From positions 1,364,001 through 1,428,000 of the forward strand of contig NZ_CP073695.1 of NCBI RefSeq assembly GCF_018228765.1: a DNA stretch of 64,000 nucleotides, in the 5' to 3' direction. A program made the translations under genes and the position numbers. Source of the stretch: Halorubrum ruber (GTDB taxonomy: Archaea > Halobacteriota > Halobacteria > Halobacteriales > Haloferacaceae). Shown piece by piece: positions 36,077-43,962 of the stretch. Under the pieces are notes generated by a model. That model was given only the letters and a program-made list of their open reading frames with translations, had not been told where the DNA came from and did not search any database. The first letter of the stretch is position 1; each line of letters opens with the position of its first letter.

Positions 36077-37387
36077 ATGGACACCGCGAACTTCCTCTTC
36101 GTCTCGGCCGACGCGGCGCTCATCACGGACCTGGCGTGGCAGGTCCGCCGCGAGGGCCACGACGTGAAGTACTACATCGAGGCCGAAAGCGACCGGGAGA
36201 TCGGCGACGGGTTCGTCCCGAAGACGGACGACTGGCGCGCCGAGGTCGACTGGGCCGACGTGATAATCTTCGACGACATCTGGGTCGGGTCGGATATCGG
36301 CACGGGTGAACTCGCGCAGGAACTCCGCGCCGAGGGGAAGGCCGTCGTCGGCGGGACGCCGAACACCGACCGCCTCGAAGAGGACCGCGGCTACGCGATG
36401 GAGGTGTTAGAGGACCACGGCGTCAACACGGTCGAACACCACGTGTTCCACGAGTTCGACGCGGGGATCAAACACGTTCAGCAGAACCCCGCCCCGTATG
36501 TGATCAAGCCGCTCGGGGAGGTTCAGAACGTCAAGCGCCTGCTGTACGTCGGCAACGAGGACGACGGCAGCGACGTGGTCGACGTGCTTCGGGCGTATAA
36601 GAAGGCGTGGGGCCACCGGATGAAGGGGTTCCAGCTCCAGCGGAAGGTTGACGGCGTCGAAATCGCCATCTGTGGCTTCTTTGACGGGAACGAGTTCGTC
36701 GACCGAGTGAACTTCAACTTCGAACACAAGAAGCTGTTCCCGGGGAACATCGGGCCGTCGACCGGCGAGATGGGGACGTCGATGTTCTGGGCGGGGAAGA
36801 ACAGGCTGTTCGAGGAGACGTTCGGCAAGATCGAGGGATGGCTCGCCGACGAGGGGTACGTCGGCAGCATCGACATCAACTGTATCGTCAACGAGACGGG
36901 CATCTACCCGCTGGAGTTCACCCCGCGGTTCGGGTATCCGACGATCGCCCTCCAGGAGGAGTCGATCGAGTCGTCCACCGCCGAGTTCTTCTACGACCTC
37001 GCGCACGGGAACAAGCCCGAGCCCGAGGTCCACGGCGGCTACCAGATCGCCGTCAGGGTCGTCCTGCCGCCGTTCCCGTTCGACGACGAGAAGACGTACG
37101 ACGAAAACTCGCGGAACGCCGCGGTCGTCTTCCAGACCGACGACCGCGAGGGAATCCATCTGGAGGACACGAAGCAGGTCGACGGGCAGTGGCGCGTCGC
37201 CGGCGAGAGCGGGATGCCGATCGTCGTCACCGGGAAGGGAGAGACGATGGGCGCGGCGCGCGAGCAGGCGTACGGCCGGATCGACGACGTCGTGATGCCG
37301 AACATGTACTACCGCGACGACATCGGCGAGCGCTGGGTCGACGGCGACGGCGACCGGCTCCAGGCGTGGGGCTACCTCGGGCCGTGA
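36077..37387 (+). CDS. ATP-grasp protein resembling phosphoribosylamine-glycine ligase (PurD-like)
   Basis: A 436-residue protein with a PurD-like arrangement: N-terminal Rossmann-type domain (FLFVSADAALITDLAWQVRREGHDV), ATP-grasp core with YVIKPLGEVQNVKRLLYVG and GFQLQRKVDGVEIAI, and a late MPIVVTGKGETMGAAREQAY segment like the C-terminal domain of PurD. Family members of this haloarchaeal subgroup are usually annotated phosphoribosylglycinamide synthetase-like. No purine genes are nearby, so another amine ligase reaction is possible. Start chosen at the ATG that begins the first beta strand. Confidence 0.8.
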   Translation: MDTANFLFVSADAALITDLAWQVRREGHDVKYYIEAESDREIGDGFVPKTDDWRAEVDWADVIIFDDIWVGSDIGTGELAQELRAEGKAVVGGTPNTDRLEEDRGYAMEVLEDHGVNTVEHHVFHEFDAGIKHVQQNPAPYVIKPLGEVQNVKRLLYVGNEDDGSDVVDVLRAYKKAWGHRMKGFQLQRKVDGVEIAICGFFDGNEFVDRVNFNFEHKKLFPGNIGPSTGEMGTSMFWAGKNRLFEETFGKIEGWLADEGYVGSIDINCIVNETGIYPLEFTPRFGYPTIALQEESIESSTAEFFYDLAHGNKPEPEVHGGYQIAVRVVLPPFPFDDEKTYDENSRNAAVVFQTDDREGIHLEDTKQVDGQWRVAGESGMPIVVTGKGETMGAAREQAYGRIDDVVMPNMYYRDDIGERWVDGDGDRLQAWGYLGP

Positions 37388-37429
37388 TCGAGATCAGGAG
37401 TGGGTAAATTGCTGTGGCGGGGTTGCAGT

Positions 37430-37550
37430 TTATAAGTGGAGGTTAGATGTCGTCATCGGATTTTTATACTGGATCGGGGATCCTGCGGTGAACACCTCCA
37501 AAGCCCCAGCCGCTCGCTTATAAATAGCTCATAACGGATCGGCGGTGAAC
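37430..37550 (-). repeat. TATA-containing tail of structured element copy 4
   Basis: Read on the minus strand after the core: GGAGGTGTTCACCGCCGATCCG, then CTATTTATAAGCGAGCGGCTGGGGCTTTGGAGGTG repeated with slight change, then degenerate boxes ending near a CTTATAAACTG sequence at about 37430. This is the cleanest example of the unit that alternates the 3' arm of the core with a TTTATAA box. Confidence 0.6.
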
Positions 37551-37788
37551 ACCTCCAAAGCCCCAGCCGGGAGGCGGGCGCACGCTCGCTGCGGTCCTCA
37601 GTCGCTCGCTCCGCTCGCTCCTTGCGGTCCTTGCGTCGCCTGCGCCCGCCTCCCGGCTGCCCCTTTGAGTCCCACCCCGCACAGCAACCGCATCTCACAC
37701 CTCCCCAGCCTCGTCGCTCGCTTCGCTCGCGACTCCCTCGCGCGTGCTCCTCGCGGCCTGCGGCCGCTCGTCGGCACGCGCCACCGCA
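37551..37788 (-). repeat. Dispersed structured element, copy 4, core
   Basis: Minus-strand copy located 132 bases before the tnpB start, downstream of the ATP-grasp gene. Hairpin A upper stem is GCGGCC GCA GGCCGC with the GA/GA loop; hairpin B is GTCGC GA GC GAA GC GA GCGAC, the shortest version. The long stem is CAGCCGGGAGGCGGGCGCA with CCTCCCGGCTG at the other end, a compensated change relative to copies 1, 5 and 6. The invariant GGGACTCAAAGGGGCAG block is present. Confidence 0.8.
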
Positions 37789-37865
37789 ATAGTTTCTCAA
37801 TTCACAGAGGAACGAGGAGGAATCCGACATTACTCGTCAGAACCAACGGGCGATAGCAACTTGAC

Positions 37866-39219
37866 TCCCCACTACCAGCCGCAGGATTTATGAATAAATA
37901 GATTGATATGTGAAATACAGATGGGGGATGTGATTCGCACCGTCAAAGTCAAACTTAACGTGCCCGAGGGGCGGTGCGACGACCTCCATCAGACGAAAGA
38001 GCAGTTCCTCCACTGTGCGAACACAACCGCAGCATGGGCGTGGCGACACCCGGACGAGCATTGCGTCACGTCGAAACAACAAGCCGAGAACGCGCTCTAC
38101 GACCGACTCCGGGACGAGACGGAGTTGACTGCGAACCTCGTCCAGAAGGGGATTCGACGCGCTATCGAAGCCACAAAAAGCGGTGTTGCCCGACTCAAAA
38201 AGGGCGAAACCACCAGTCAACCGCAGTTCGACGCGTGGAGCGTCGTCTACGACAAGCGCTCCGCGACGTTCCACCGCGACTACGTCTCTCTGTCCACGGT
38301 AAACGGGCGTGTCGAGTGTGAGTATATAATCCCCGATGACCCTGAGGGAACACCGATCGGCGAGTACCTGCTGAACGAGGAGTACGAGTTCCGGATGTCC
38401 ACGCTCCAGTACGACCGCTCGACCGACTCATTCTACCTCCACGCACGAATGCGCTGTACCACAGACGAATACGAGCAGTCCGCGGCTGCGTCTTCTAACG
38501 CCGAGCACAGAACAGTCCTCGGCGTTGATCTGAACGTGGACGGCTCGCTCGCCGTGACTTCAACGGGCGCGTTCATCGGGAACGCCGACGAGATGAACCA
38601 CCGACGCCGCGAGTTCGAGAAGACGCGCGGATCGATGCAACAGACGGGCACGCGGTCGGCGCACCTGTCGATCCAGTCGATGGATGATCGCGAACACTGC
38701 TGGATACAGGACGAACTCCATCGTGCTTCGAACCAGATTCTCGACGAAGCTCGCGATCACGGATGTACGCACGTCGCGTTCGAGAACTTGACCGATATCC
38801 GGGATCGGATGACTGGTGCGAAGCGATTCCACGCGTGGGCGTTCCGACGCTTGTACGAGTACGTCGAGTACAAAGCCGAGCTGCTCGATGTCGAGGTCGA
38901 GCAGGTGAGCCCGGCGTACACGAGTCAGCGGTGTTCGAAGTGCGGCTTTACACACGAGAGGAATCGGGGGTCGAAACACCAGTTCGCGTGTCAGAAGTGC
39001 GAGTACGAGCTGAACGCGGACTACAACGCGAGCAAGAACATCGCTCGGAAACTGATGAAACGACTCCATTCGGGGCAGAAGTCTTCGGATGGAGGCGCAC
39101 CCTGTCAGTGTGCGCTGACGTCAGGGATGGTGAACCTGAAGGGCGGATTCACCGCCAGCGTCGATTCGACGACAGAAGGGGAGTCCACTGACAAGCCCAC
39201 GACTTCAGTCGTGGGTTAC
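37866..39219 (+). mobile_element. Solitary tnpB insertion element of the IS200/IS605 group (IS1341-like)
   Basis: The element consists of tnpB only; no Y1 tyrosine transposase (tnpA) gene is present on either side. The 3' end is marked by the hairpin CCCACGACTTCAGTCGTGGG followed by TTA. The 5' end is uncertain; TTGAC at 37861-37865 resembles target motifs of this group and is the best guess for the left flank, but this is inference. Confidence 0.6.
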
Positions 39220-39222
39220 TGA
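37921..39222 (+). CDS. tnpB: TnpB, RNA-guided RuvC-type nuclease of IS200/IS605 group
   Basis: 433 residues from the ATG (MGDVIRTVKVKLNVP). The RuvC-like catalytic acids appear intact: Asp203 in GVDLN, Glu288 in FENLTD and Asp367 in NADYNAS. A zinc ribbon lies between the last two (Cys338, Cys341, Cys357, Cys360). TnpB proteins cut DNA guided by an RNA made from the 3' end of the gene and help keep the element after excision. The last codons (KPTTSVVGY) are overlaid on the right-end hairpin. A TTG 18 bases upstream is a weaker start. Base composition is slightly less GC-rich than in neighbours, consistent with transfer. Confidence 0.93.
   Translation: MGDVIRTVKVKLNVPEGRCDDLHQTKEQFLHCANTTAAWAWRHPDEHCVTSKQQAENALYDRLRDETELTANLVQKGIRRAIEATKSGVARLKKGETTSQPQFDAWSVVYDKRSATFHRDYVSLSTVNGRVECEYIIPDDPEGTPIGEYLLNEEYEFRMSTLQYDRSTDSFYLHARMRCTTDEYEQSAAASSNAEHRTVLGVDLNVDGSLAVTSTGAFIGNADEMNHRRREFEKTRGSMQQTGTRSAHLSIQSMDDREHCWIQDELHRASNQILDEARDHGCTHVAFENLTDIRDRMTGAKRFHAWAFRRLYEYVEYKAELLDVEVEQVSPAYTSQRCSKCGFTHERNRGSKHQFACQKCEYELNADYNASKNIARKLMKRLHSGQKSSDGGAPCQCALTSGMVNLKGGFTASVDSTTEGESTDKPTTSVVGY
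39196..39215 (+). ncRNA. Right-end hairpin and likely 3' end of the guide (omega) RNA scaffold
   Basis: CCCACGACT-TC-AGTCGTGGG forms a nearly perfect stem within the last codons of tnpB. In this family the guide RNA overlaps the 3' end of tnpB and its guide is the flanking DNA just past the element. Here that flank begins around CTGACGGACGCTGCCCTCC. In haloarchaea, sense transcripts overlapping the 3' ends of such genes are known. Only the hairpin is seen directly; the RNA is inferred. Confidence 0.6.
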
Positions 39223-39272
39223 CGGACGCTGCCCTCCACGACTTTTTAACGGTCCGGACCACTACACGGGGT

Positions 39273-39836
39273 ATGCCGAAGTATTCGACGGGCGGCGGCG
39301 GCGGCGGCGACGACGGCGACGCGTGCGAGCTCTGCGGTCGCGAGACCACGGACCTCCGGAAGGCGACGGTCGCCGGCGCGAAGCTGCTCGTGTGTTCGAA
39401 CTGCCGCCCCCACGACGACGCCGGCAACGCGCCGAGCGGCGGCGGCGGGTCGCGCGGCGGGAGTTCCGGCGGCAGCCCCGGCGGCGCCGGCGGCGGCGAC
39501 TCGGGCTCGGGGGCGACCGAGAGCCGGAACAAGGAGCTCGCCCGCAAGCAGGCGAAGATGTACGACTCCGCCACCGGCGACTCGAAGCGCTGGGAGGAGG
39601 AGGGGACGAGCTACGAGGCGGACCGTCTCCCGTACCTCGTTTCCGGCTACGGCGACGTCGTCACCGAGGCGCGACAGGACGCCGGGCTGACCGTCGAGGA
39701 AGTCGCCGCCGAGCTCGGAGTCGACGAGGACGACCTCCTCGCGGTCGAGGACGGGCGGGCCGCGACCGCCGACGTGGGCGGGTCCGTCGTGCGAGCGCTC
39801 GAAGAGCGGTTCGGGATCGACGTCGTCGACGAGTGA
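39273..39836 (+). CDS. aMBF1, archaeal multiprotein bridging factor (zinc ribbon plus HTH)
   Basis: 187 residues: an N-terminal zinc ribbon (CELCGRE...CSNC), a Gly/Ser-rich linker of about 30 residues, the conserved NKELARKQAKMYD region, and a C-terminal Cro/C1-type helix-turn-helix (GLTVEEVAAELGVDEDDLLAVEDGR). It is an archaeal homologue of eukaryotic MBF1, which has been linked to transcription and the ribosome. A CTTTTTAACGG stretch about 30 bases upstream may serve as its promoter. It is followed by an HD phosphohydrolase gene 83 bases away. Confidence 0.92.
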   Translation: MPKYSTGGGGGGDDGDACELCGRETTDLRKATVAGAKLLVCSNCRPHDDAGNAPSGGGGSRGGSSGGSPGGAGGGDSGSGATESRNKELARKQAKMYDSATGDSKRWEEEGTSYEADRLPYLVSGYGDVVTEARQDAGLTVEEVAAELGVDEDDLLAVEDGRAATADVGGSVVRALEERFGIDVVDE

Positions 39837-39918
39837 CCCGCGCCACCACCCCCGTCGCCGGGTCGAGATCGCGGTCGCGCAACGCGTCGCCGACCGCGCG
39901 GGACGCGAGGCGACGGCG

Positions 39919-41121
39919 ATGAAGGCGATCAAGGACAGCGTCCACGGCCACGTCCGGCTCGGCGACGTGGCCGCCGAGCTGGTCGACACGCCGGCGTTCC
40001 AGCGGCTGCGACACATCAAACAGCTGTCCACGGTCCGGCTCGTCTATCCCTCCGCGAACCACACCCGGTTCGAGCACAGCCTCGGCGTCTACCACCTCGC
40101 GCGCAGCGCGATCGACGGGCTCGGCGTCGACGACGACACGGCCGCGCACGTTCGGGCCGCGGCGATGCTACACGACGTCGGGCACGGGCCGTACGGCCAC
40201 CAGACCGAGGGGATAATCCGGCGCGCGACCGGGCGCGACCACGACGACGTGCGGTGGCTGCTCACCGACGCGGACCGCGAGGTCTGTCAGGTCCTCGAAC
40301 GCAACGGGCTCGACCCGAAACGCGTCGCCGCCCTGATCGACGGCGAGAGCGCGCTCGGCCCCCTCGTCTCGGGCGAACTCGACGTCGACCGCATGGACTA
40401 CCTCGTGCGCGACGCCCACCACACCGGCGTCCCGTACGGCACCGTCGACACCGGTCGGCTCGTCACCGAACTCCGGCTGATCGGCGGCGACGGGAGCGGG
40501 GCGTCCGCTGACCTCGTCTTGGCCGAGGGGAACGTCGCCACCGCCGAGAGCCTGCTCGTCGCGCGGTCGCTGATGAACGCCGTCGTCTACCGCCACCACG
40601 TCTCCCGGGTCGCGGGCGCGATGCTGGAGCGCGCCTCCGAGCGGTACCTCGACCGCACCGGGACGGACGTCGAGGCGTTCCGCGAGATGGCCGACCACGA
40701 CCTCCTCGTCGCGCTCCGCGACCGCGTCCCGGCGCTCGGCGAGCGCATCGAGCGGCGCGACCTCTACAAGCGCGCCGTCTGGGCCGGGATCGACGAGGTG
40801 CCGGCGGGGACGGTCGACGCCGGCCGCGCGGAGGAGCGGGCCGCGGAGCGCGAGATCGCGGACGCCGTCGGCGTCGACCGCGACGCGGTCCTCGTCGACA
40901 TCCCCTCGCGACCGGCGCTCAAGGAATCCGGCTCCGCGGTCGTCGTCGACGGCGTCCCCCAGCGGCTGGAGGACGCCTCCGAACTCGTGACCGGGCTCCG
41001 GGCGGCCGAGCGCCGCCGCTGGACGCTCGGCGTTTACTGCCCGGCCGAACGCGTCGACGCCGTCGCGGCCGCGGCGCGGGACATTCTGGGGCTGCGCGCG
41101 ACGGGACGACCCTCTGCCTGA
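39919..41121 (+). CDS. HD-domain phosphohydrolase (dNTPase/SAMHD1-like), paralogue 1
   Basis: Metal-dependent phosphohydrolase of 400 residues. Motifs: QRLRHIKQL, FEHSLGVYHLA (first His), LHDVGHGPYGH (HD) and LDVDRMDYLVRDA (distal Asp), in the order seen in dNTP triphosphohydrolases. It shares near-identical blocks with the gene at 41770 (VYPSANHTRFEHSLGVYHLA and SGELDVDRMDYLVRDA), so the two are paralogues flanking a Usp gene. The nucleotide substrate is not known. Confidence 0.9.
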   Translation: MKAIKDSVHGHVRLGDVAAELVDTPAFQRLRHIKQLSTVRLVYPSANHTRFEHSLGVYHLARSAIDGLGVDDDTAAHVRAAAMLHDVGHGPYGHQTEGIIRRATGRDHDDVRWLLTDADREVCQVLERNGLDPKRVAALIDGESALGPLVSGELDVDRMDYLVRDAHHTGVPYGTVDTGRLVTELRLIGGDGSGASADLVLAEGNVATAESLLVARSLMNAVVYRHHVSRVAGAMLERASERYLDRTGTDVEAFREMADHDLLVALRDRVPALGERIERRDLYKRAVWAGIDEVPAGTVDAGRAEERAAEREIADAVGVDRDAVLVDIPSRPALKESGSAVVVDGVPQRLEDASELVTGLRAAERRRWTLGVYCPAERVDAVAAAARDILGLRATGRPSA

Positions 41122-41168
41122 GCGCTGCGGGCGAGGGCGGTGCCCGAGCCCGTCGCTTCTGCGTCGAC

Positions 41169-41573
41169 TCAGTCCTTAGCCGACACCGGGACGGTCAACA
41201 CGGGTCGGTCCGCGTTCAACACGACCGTCTGCGTGGTGCTGCCGAAGACCGCCTTGCCGGCCGGGCTCCGCTTGCGGCCCGACACGCAGATGAGGTCGAC
41301 GTCGGCGGCGTCGGCAGCCGCGATGAGCTCCTCGCCCGGATCGCCGCTCGCCTCGTGGTGGACGCAGTTCACGCCGGCGTCTTCCAGGATCTCCCGGGCG
41401 CGCCGCACGGCCCCGAGCTGGTGGACCGACGCCCCCTCCGGGTTATCCTGAAAGACGTGACAGAGGTGCGCGGTCACCTCGTCGGAGTCGCCCGGCAGGT
41501 CGACGACCGCTTCGGCCTGTGCCGTCGCCCGCGATTCGTCGTCAAGCCCGACGCCGATGAGTACGTCGTACAT
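41169..41573 (-). CDS. Universal stress protein-like
   Basis: 134 residues with the Usp fold: MYDVLIGVGLDDESRA at the start, DLICVSGRKRSPAGKAVFGSTTQTVVLNADRPVLTV at the end. The first glycine of the usual G-x2-G ATP motif is retained in GRKRSPAGKAVFGS. It lies on the opposite strand between two paralogous HD genes. A GATTTATCAC box 26-32 bases before the ATG and a perfect palindrome just upstream of it suggest a regulated leaderless promoter. Confidence 0.88.
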   Translation of the reverse strand: MYDVLIGVGLDDESRATAQAEAVVDLPGDSDEVTAHLCHVFQDNPEGASVHQLGAVRRAREILEDAGVNCVHHEASGDPGEELIAAADAADVDLICVSGRKRSPAGKAVFGSTTQTVVLNADRPVLTVPVSAKD

Positions 41574-41608
41574 ACGCGATCGTTCGCGCGGCCGGGTGAT
41601 AAATCGTG

Positions 41609-41622
41609 CCGCAAATTTGCGG
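41609..41622. promoter_or_regulatory. Perfect 14-bp palindrome beside the usp TATA box
   Basis: CCGCAAATTTGCGG is fully self-complementary and lies immediately upstream of the TATA box (about 41599-41605) of the minus-strand Usp gene. Its position over the BRE/upstream promoter element is typical for archaeal operators or activator sites. It also lies upstream of the divergent HD gene at 41770. Confidence 0.45.
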
Positions 41623-41769
41623 GCGACGGAATCGGTCGGGGGCGGAGTCGGATCGCGAGGAAATCGGGCCGCGGCGGAGTCGGCCCGCGAGGACAGCGGC
41701 CCGCAGCGGCGCTCCCCCGACCCGGGCGACACTCCCAGCCTTTTATCGCGTGCCGCCGAAGGCGGACGC

Positions 41770-43050
41770 ATGATCACGGTCAAGGACACCGTCCACGACC
41801 ACATCGAGATCGACGGTGTCGCCGCGGACCTCGTCGACACGCCCGCCGTCCAGCGGCTCCGGCACGTCAAACAGCTCGGCACGGTCCAGCTCGTCTACCC
41901 CTCCGCGAACCACACGCGGTTCGAACACAGCCTCGGCGTCTACCACCTCGCGAGCCGCGCGCTCGACCACCTCGGGATCGAGGGGAAACGGGCCGACCGC
42001 ATCGAGGCGGCGGCGATGCTCCACGACGTCGGCCACGGACCCTTCAGCCACAACCTCGAATCGCTCACCCACCGGCGGACCGGGAAGTACCACGACGACG
42101 TCGACGAGCTGCTCGCGACCGGCGCGGTCGGCGAGGTGTTGCGCGGCCACGACCTCGACCCGGACCGGATCGCCGGTATCGTCGCCGGCGAGGGGGCCTA
42201 CGCCGGGCTCGTCTCGGGCGAGCTCGACGTCGACCGCATGGACTACCTCGTGCGCGACGCCTACCACACGGGGGTCCCGTACGGCACCATCGACACCGAG
42301 CGGTTCGTCCGCGAGTTAACGTTCGTCGAGCGCGGCGCGAGCGCGGACGCCGACGGGCCGGCCAGCGCGGGGGGAGCCGATCGCGACGGCCCGGAGCTCG
42401 TCTTGGACGAGGGGAACGTCCAGACCGCCGAGAGCCTCCTGCTCGCCCGCGCGCTGATGAACCCGGTCGTCTACACCCACCACGTCGCGCGCATCTCGAA
42501 GGCGATGCTGCGCCGGGCCGCGAGCGAGCTCCTCGACGCGACCGCGACGACGGCCGCCGAGCTGCGCCGGATGGACGACCACGACTTCCTCGCCGCGGTC
42601 CGCGACTGCCGGGCGACAGCCGAGTTCGCCCGCCGGTACGACGAGCGCGACCTCTACAAGCTGGCGGTGTGGGCCGAGTACGACGACGTCCCCGACCGCG
42701 TCCACGACGCGGACCGCGCGGCCGAGACCGCCCTCGAACGCGAGATCGCTGCGGAGGCCGGCGTCGCCCGCGACCACGTGATCCTCGACGTGCCGCCCGA
42801 GCCGAAGATGCGCGAGTCGACCGCGCGCGTCACCGTCAACGGCGAGATACGGCGGCTCGAGCGGCAGTCGCCGCTGGTCTCCGCGCTCCGGACCGCGCAG
42901 CGCAACCAGTGGCGCCTCGGCGTGTACGCCCCCGAACCGGCGACCGACCGCGTCGGCCGCGCCGCCGCGGACGTGCTCGGCCTCGACCCCGAGGGGCTCG
43001 TGACCGAGGTGCGCGGCGCGATGCCGACGACGCTCGACGAGTTCGAGTGA
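41770..43050 (+). CDS. HD-domain phosphohydrolase, paralogue 2
   Basis: 426 residues, with the same motif series as the gene at 39919: QRLRHVKQL, FEHSLGVYHLA, LHDVGHGPFSH and LDVDRMDYLVRDAYH. It differs mainly by an insert around residues 195-215 (acidic, Ala/Gly-rich) and a longer C-terminus. The ATG at 41770 directly follows a CCGCC-GAA-GGCGG hairpin and lies about 28 bases after a TTTTAT box. Probably a nucleotide or nucleic-acid phosphohydrolase. Confidence 0.9.
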   Translation: MITVKDTVHDHIEIDGVAADLVDTPAVQRLRHVKQLGTVQLVYPSANHTRFEHSLGVYHLASRALDHLGIEGKRADRIEAAAMLHDVGHGPFSHNLESLTHRRTGKYHDDVDELLATGAVGEVLRGHDLDPDRIAGIVAGEGAYAGLVSGELDVDRMDYLVRDAYHTGVPYGTIDTERFVRELTFVERGASADADGPASAGGADRDGPELVLDEGNVQTAESLLLARALMNPVVYTHHVARISKAMLRRAASELLDATATTAAELRRMDDHDFLAAVRDCRATAEFARRYDERDLYKLAVWAEYDDVPDRVHDADRAAETALEREIAAEAGVARDHVILDVPPEPKMRESTARVTVNGEIRRLERQSPLVSALRTAQRNQWRLGVYAPEPATDRVGRAAADVLGLDPEGLVTEVRGAMPTTLDEFE

Positions 43051-43081
43051 GGTTTATGCCGACCCCGTTCGACGTGCCGGC

Positions 43082-43903
43082 GTGACCGACGCGCACCGCG
43101 AGAACCGCCGCCTCTGGAACGAGTGGAGCGACGCGTTCCAGGCGCTGTGGAACGCCGACACCGACGAGGGAGGAGCGCCGCCGGCGCCGACCCCGTTCGA
43201 CCCGGACGGCCACGCGGCCACCGGCGCCGAGTATCCGCCGCCGATCGAAGAGGCGGCGGTCGTCGAACTCGGCTGCGGCGGCGGACAGGGGACCGTGGGC
43301 ACCGCGCTGGCGGGCGCCGGCCGGGCGGTCGGCGTCGACGTCTCGGAGGAGCAGCTCCGACACGCACGGCGCCTTCGGGACCACTACGGCGTCGAGGCCG
43401 AGTTCGTTCAGGGGGACGTGACCGGCGTTCCGCTCGCCGAAGACGCCTTCGACGCGGCGTTCTCGGAGGCGGCGTTCCAGCTCGTGGCGGACCTCGACGC
43501 CGCCGTGCGGGAGGCGCGCAGCGTCCTCCGGCCGGGCGGCGCGTTCTACTTGGCGGTGATGCACCCGTTCCGGGAGCTGATCGACCCGGACGGCGGCGCG
43601 CCCCGGCGCGGCTACCACGCGCCGCCGCGCCGCGAGGTCGAGATCGACGAGTCGTACGACGCGGATCTCGTGGCGTTCGACCGCACCGTCTCCGAGCTCC
43701 ACCGCGCCCTCGTGGACGCGGGGTTCGTCGTCGAGCGCGTCGTCGAACCGGAGCCCGAGGGCGGCGAAACGACGAGCGAGGGCGGCGAAACGACGAGCGA
43801 GGGCGGCGAAACGACGAGCGAGGGCGACGCCGCCGCGGCCGCCGAGCCGCGAGAGCTCCTCCCCGAGACGCTCGGGTTCTGGGCCCGGCTCGACGGGCGC
43901 TGA
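43082..43903 (+). CDS. Class I SAM-dependent methyltransferase with GGETTSE repeats
   Basis: 273 residues from a GTG start. The SAM-binding loop VVELGCGGGQGTVG (about residue 61), the VGVDVSEEQL strand and the later GGAFYLAVMHPFRE segment place it with UbiE/Methyltransf_11 proteins; the small-molecule substrate is unknown. Between the last beta strands lies a tandem tract reading GGETTSE three times, encoded by a perfect 21-base repeat, which probably forms a surface loop. It is the first of two closely spaced plus-strand genes with the amidohydrolase at 43963. Confidence 0.86.
   Translation: MTDAHRENRRLWNEWSDAFQALWNADTDEGGAPPAPTPFDPDGHAATGAEYPPPIEEAAVVELGCGGGQGTVGTALAGAGRAVGVDVSEEQLRHARRLRDHYGVEAEFVQGDVTGVPLAEDAFDAAFSEAAFQLVADLDAAVREARSVLRPGGAFYLAVMHPFRELIDPDGGAPRRGYHAPPRREVEIDESYDADLVAFDRTVSELHRALVDAGFVVERVVEPEPEGGETTSEGGETTSEGGETTSEGDAAAAAEPRELLPETLGFWARLDGR
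43757..43819 (+). repeat. Three perfect 21-bp tandem repeats inside the methyltransferase gene
   Basis: The unit GAGGGCGGCGAAACGACGAG-C occurs three times in a row with no changes, followed by a partial copy GAGGGCGAC. Being in frame (7 codons), copy-number change would alter loop length without breaking the protein. Confidence 0.85.
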
Positions 43904-43962
43904 GGCCGCCGAGCGGGGTCGCTTCCCGTGACGTTTTAACCCCGGGCTGGCGAGCCCTCGGT

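Noticed and set aside
37921-39222. tnpB as a broken remnant
   Set aside because: The frame is complete with start, stop, all three catalytic acids and the four zinc cysteines.
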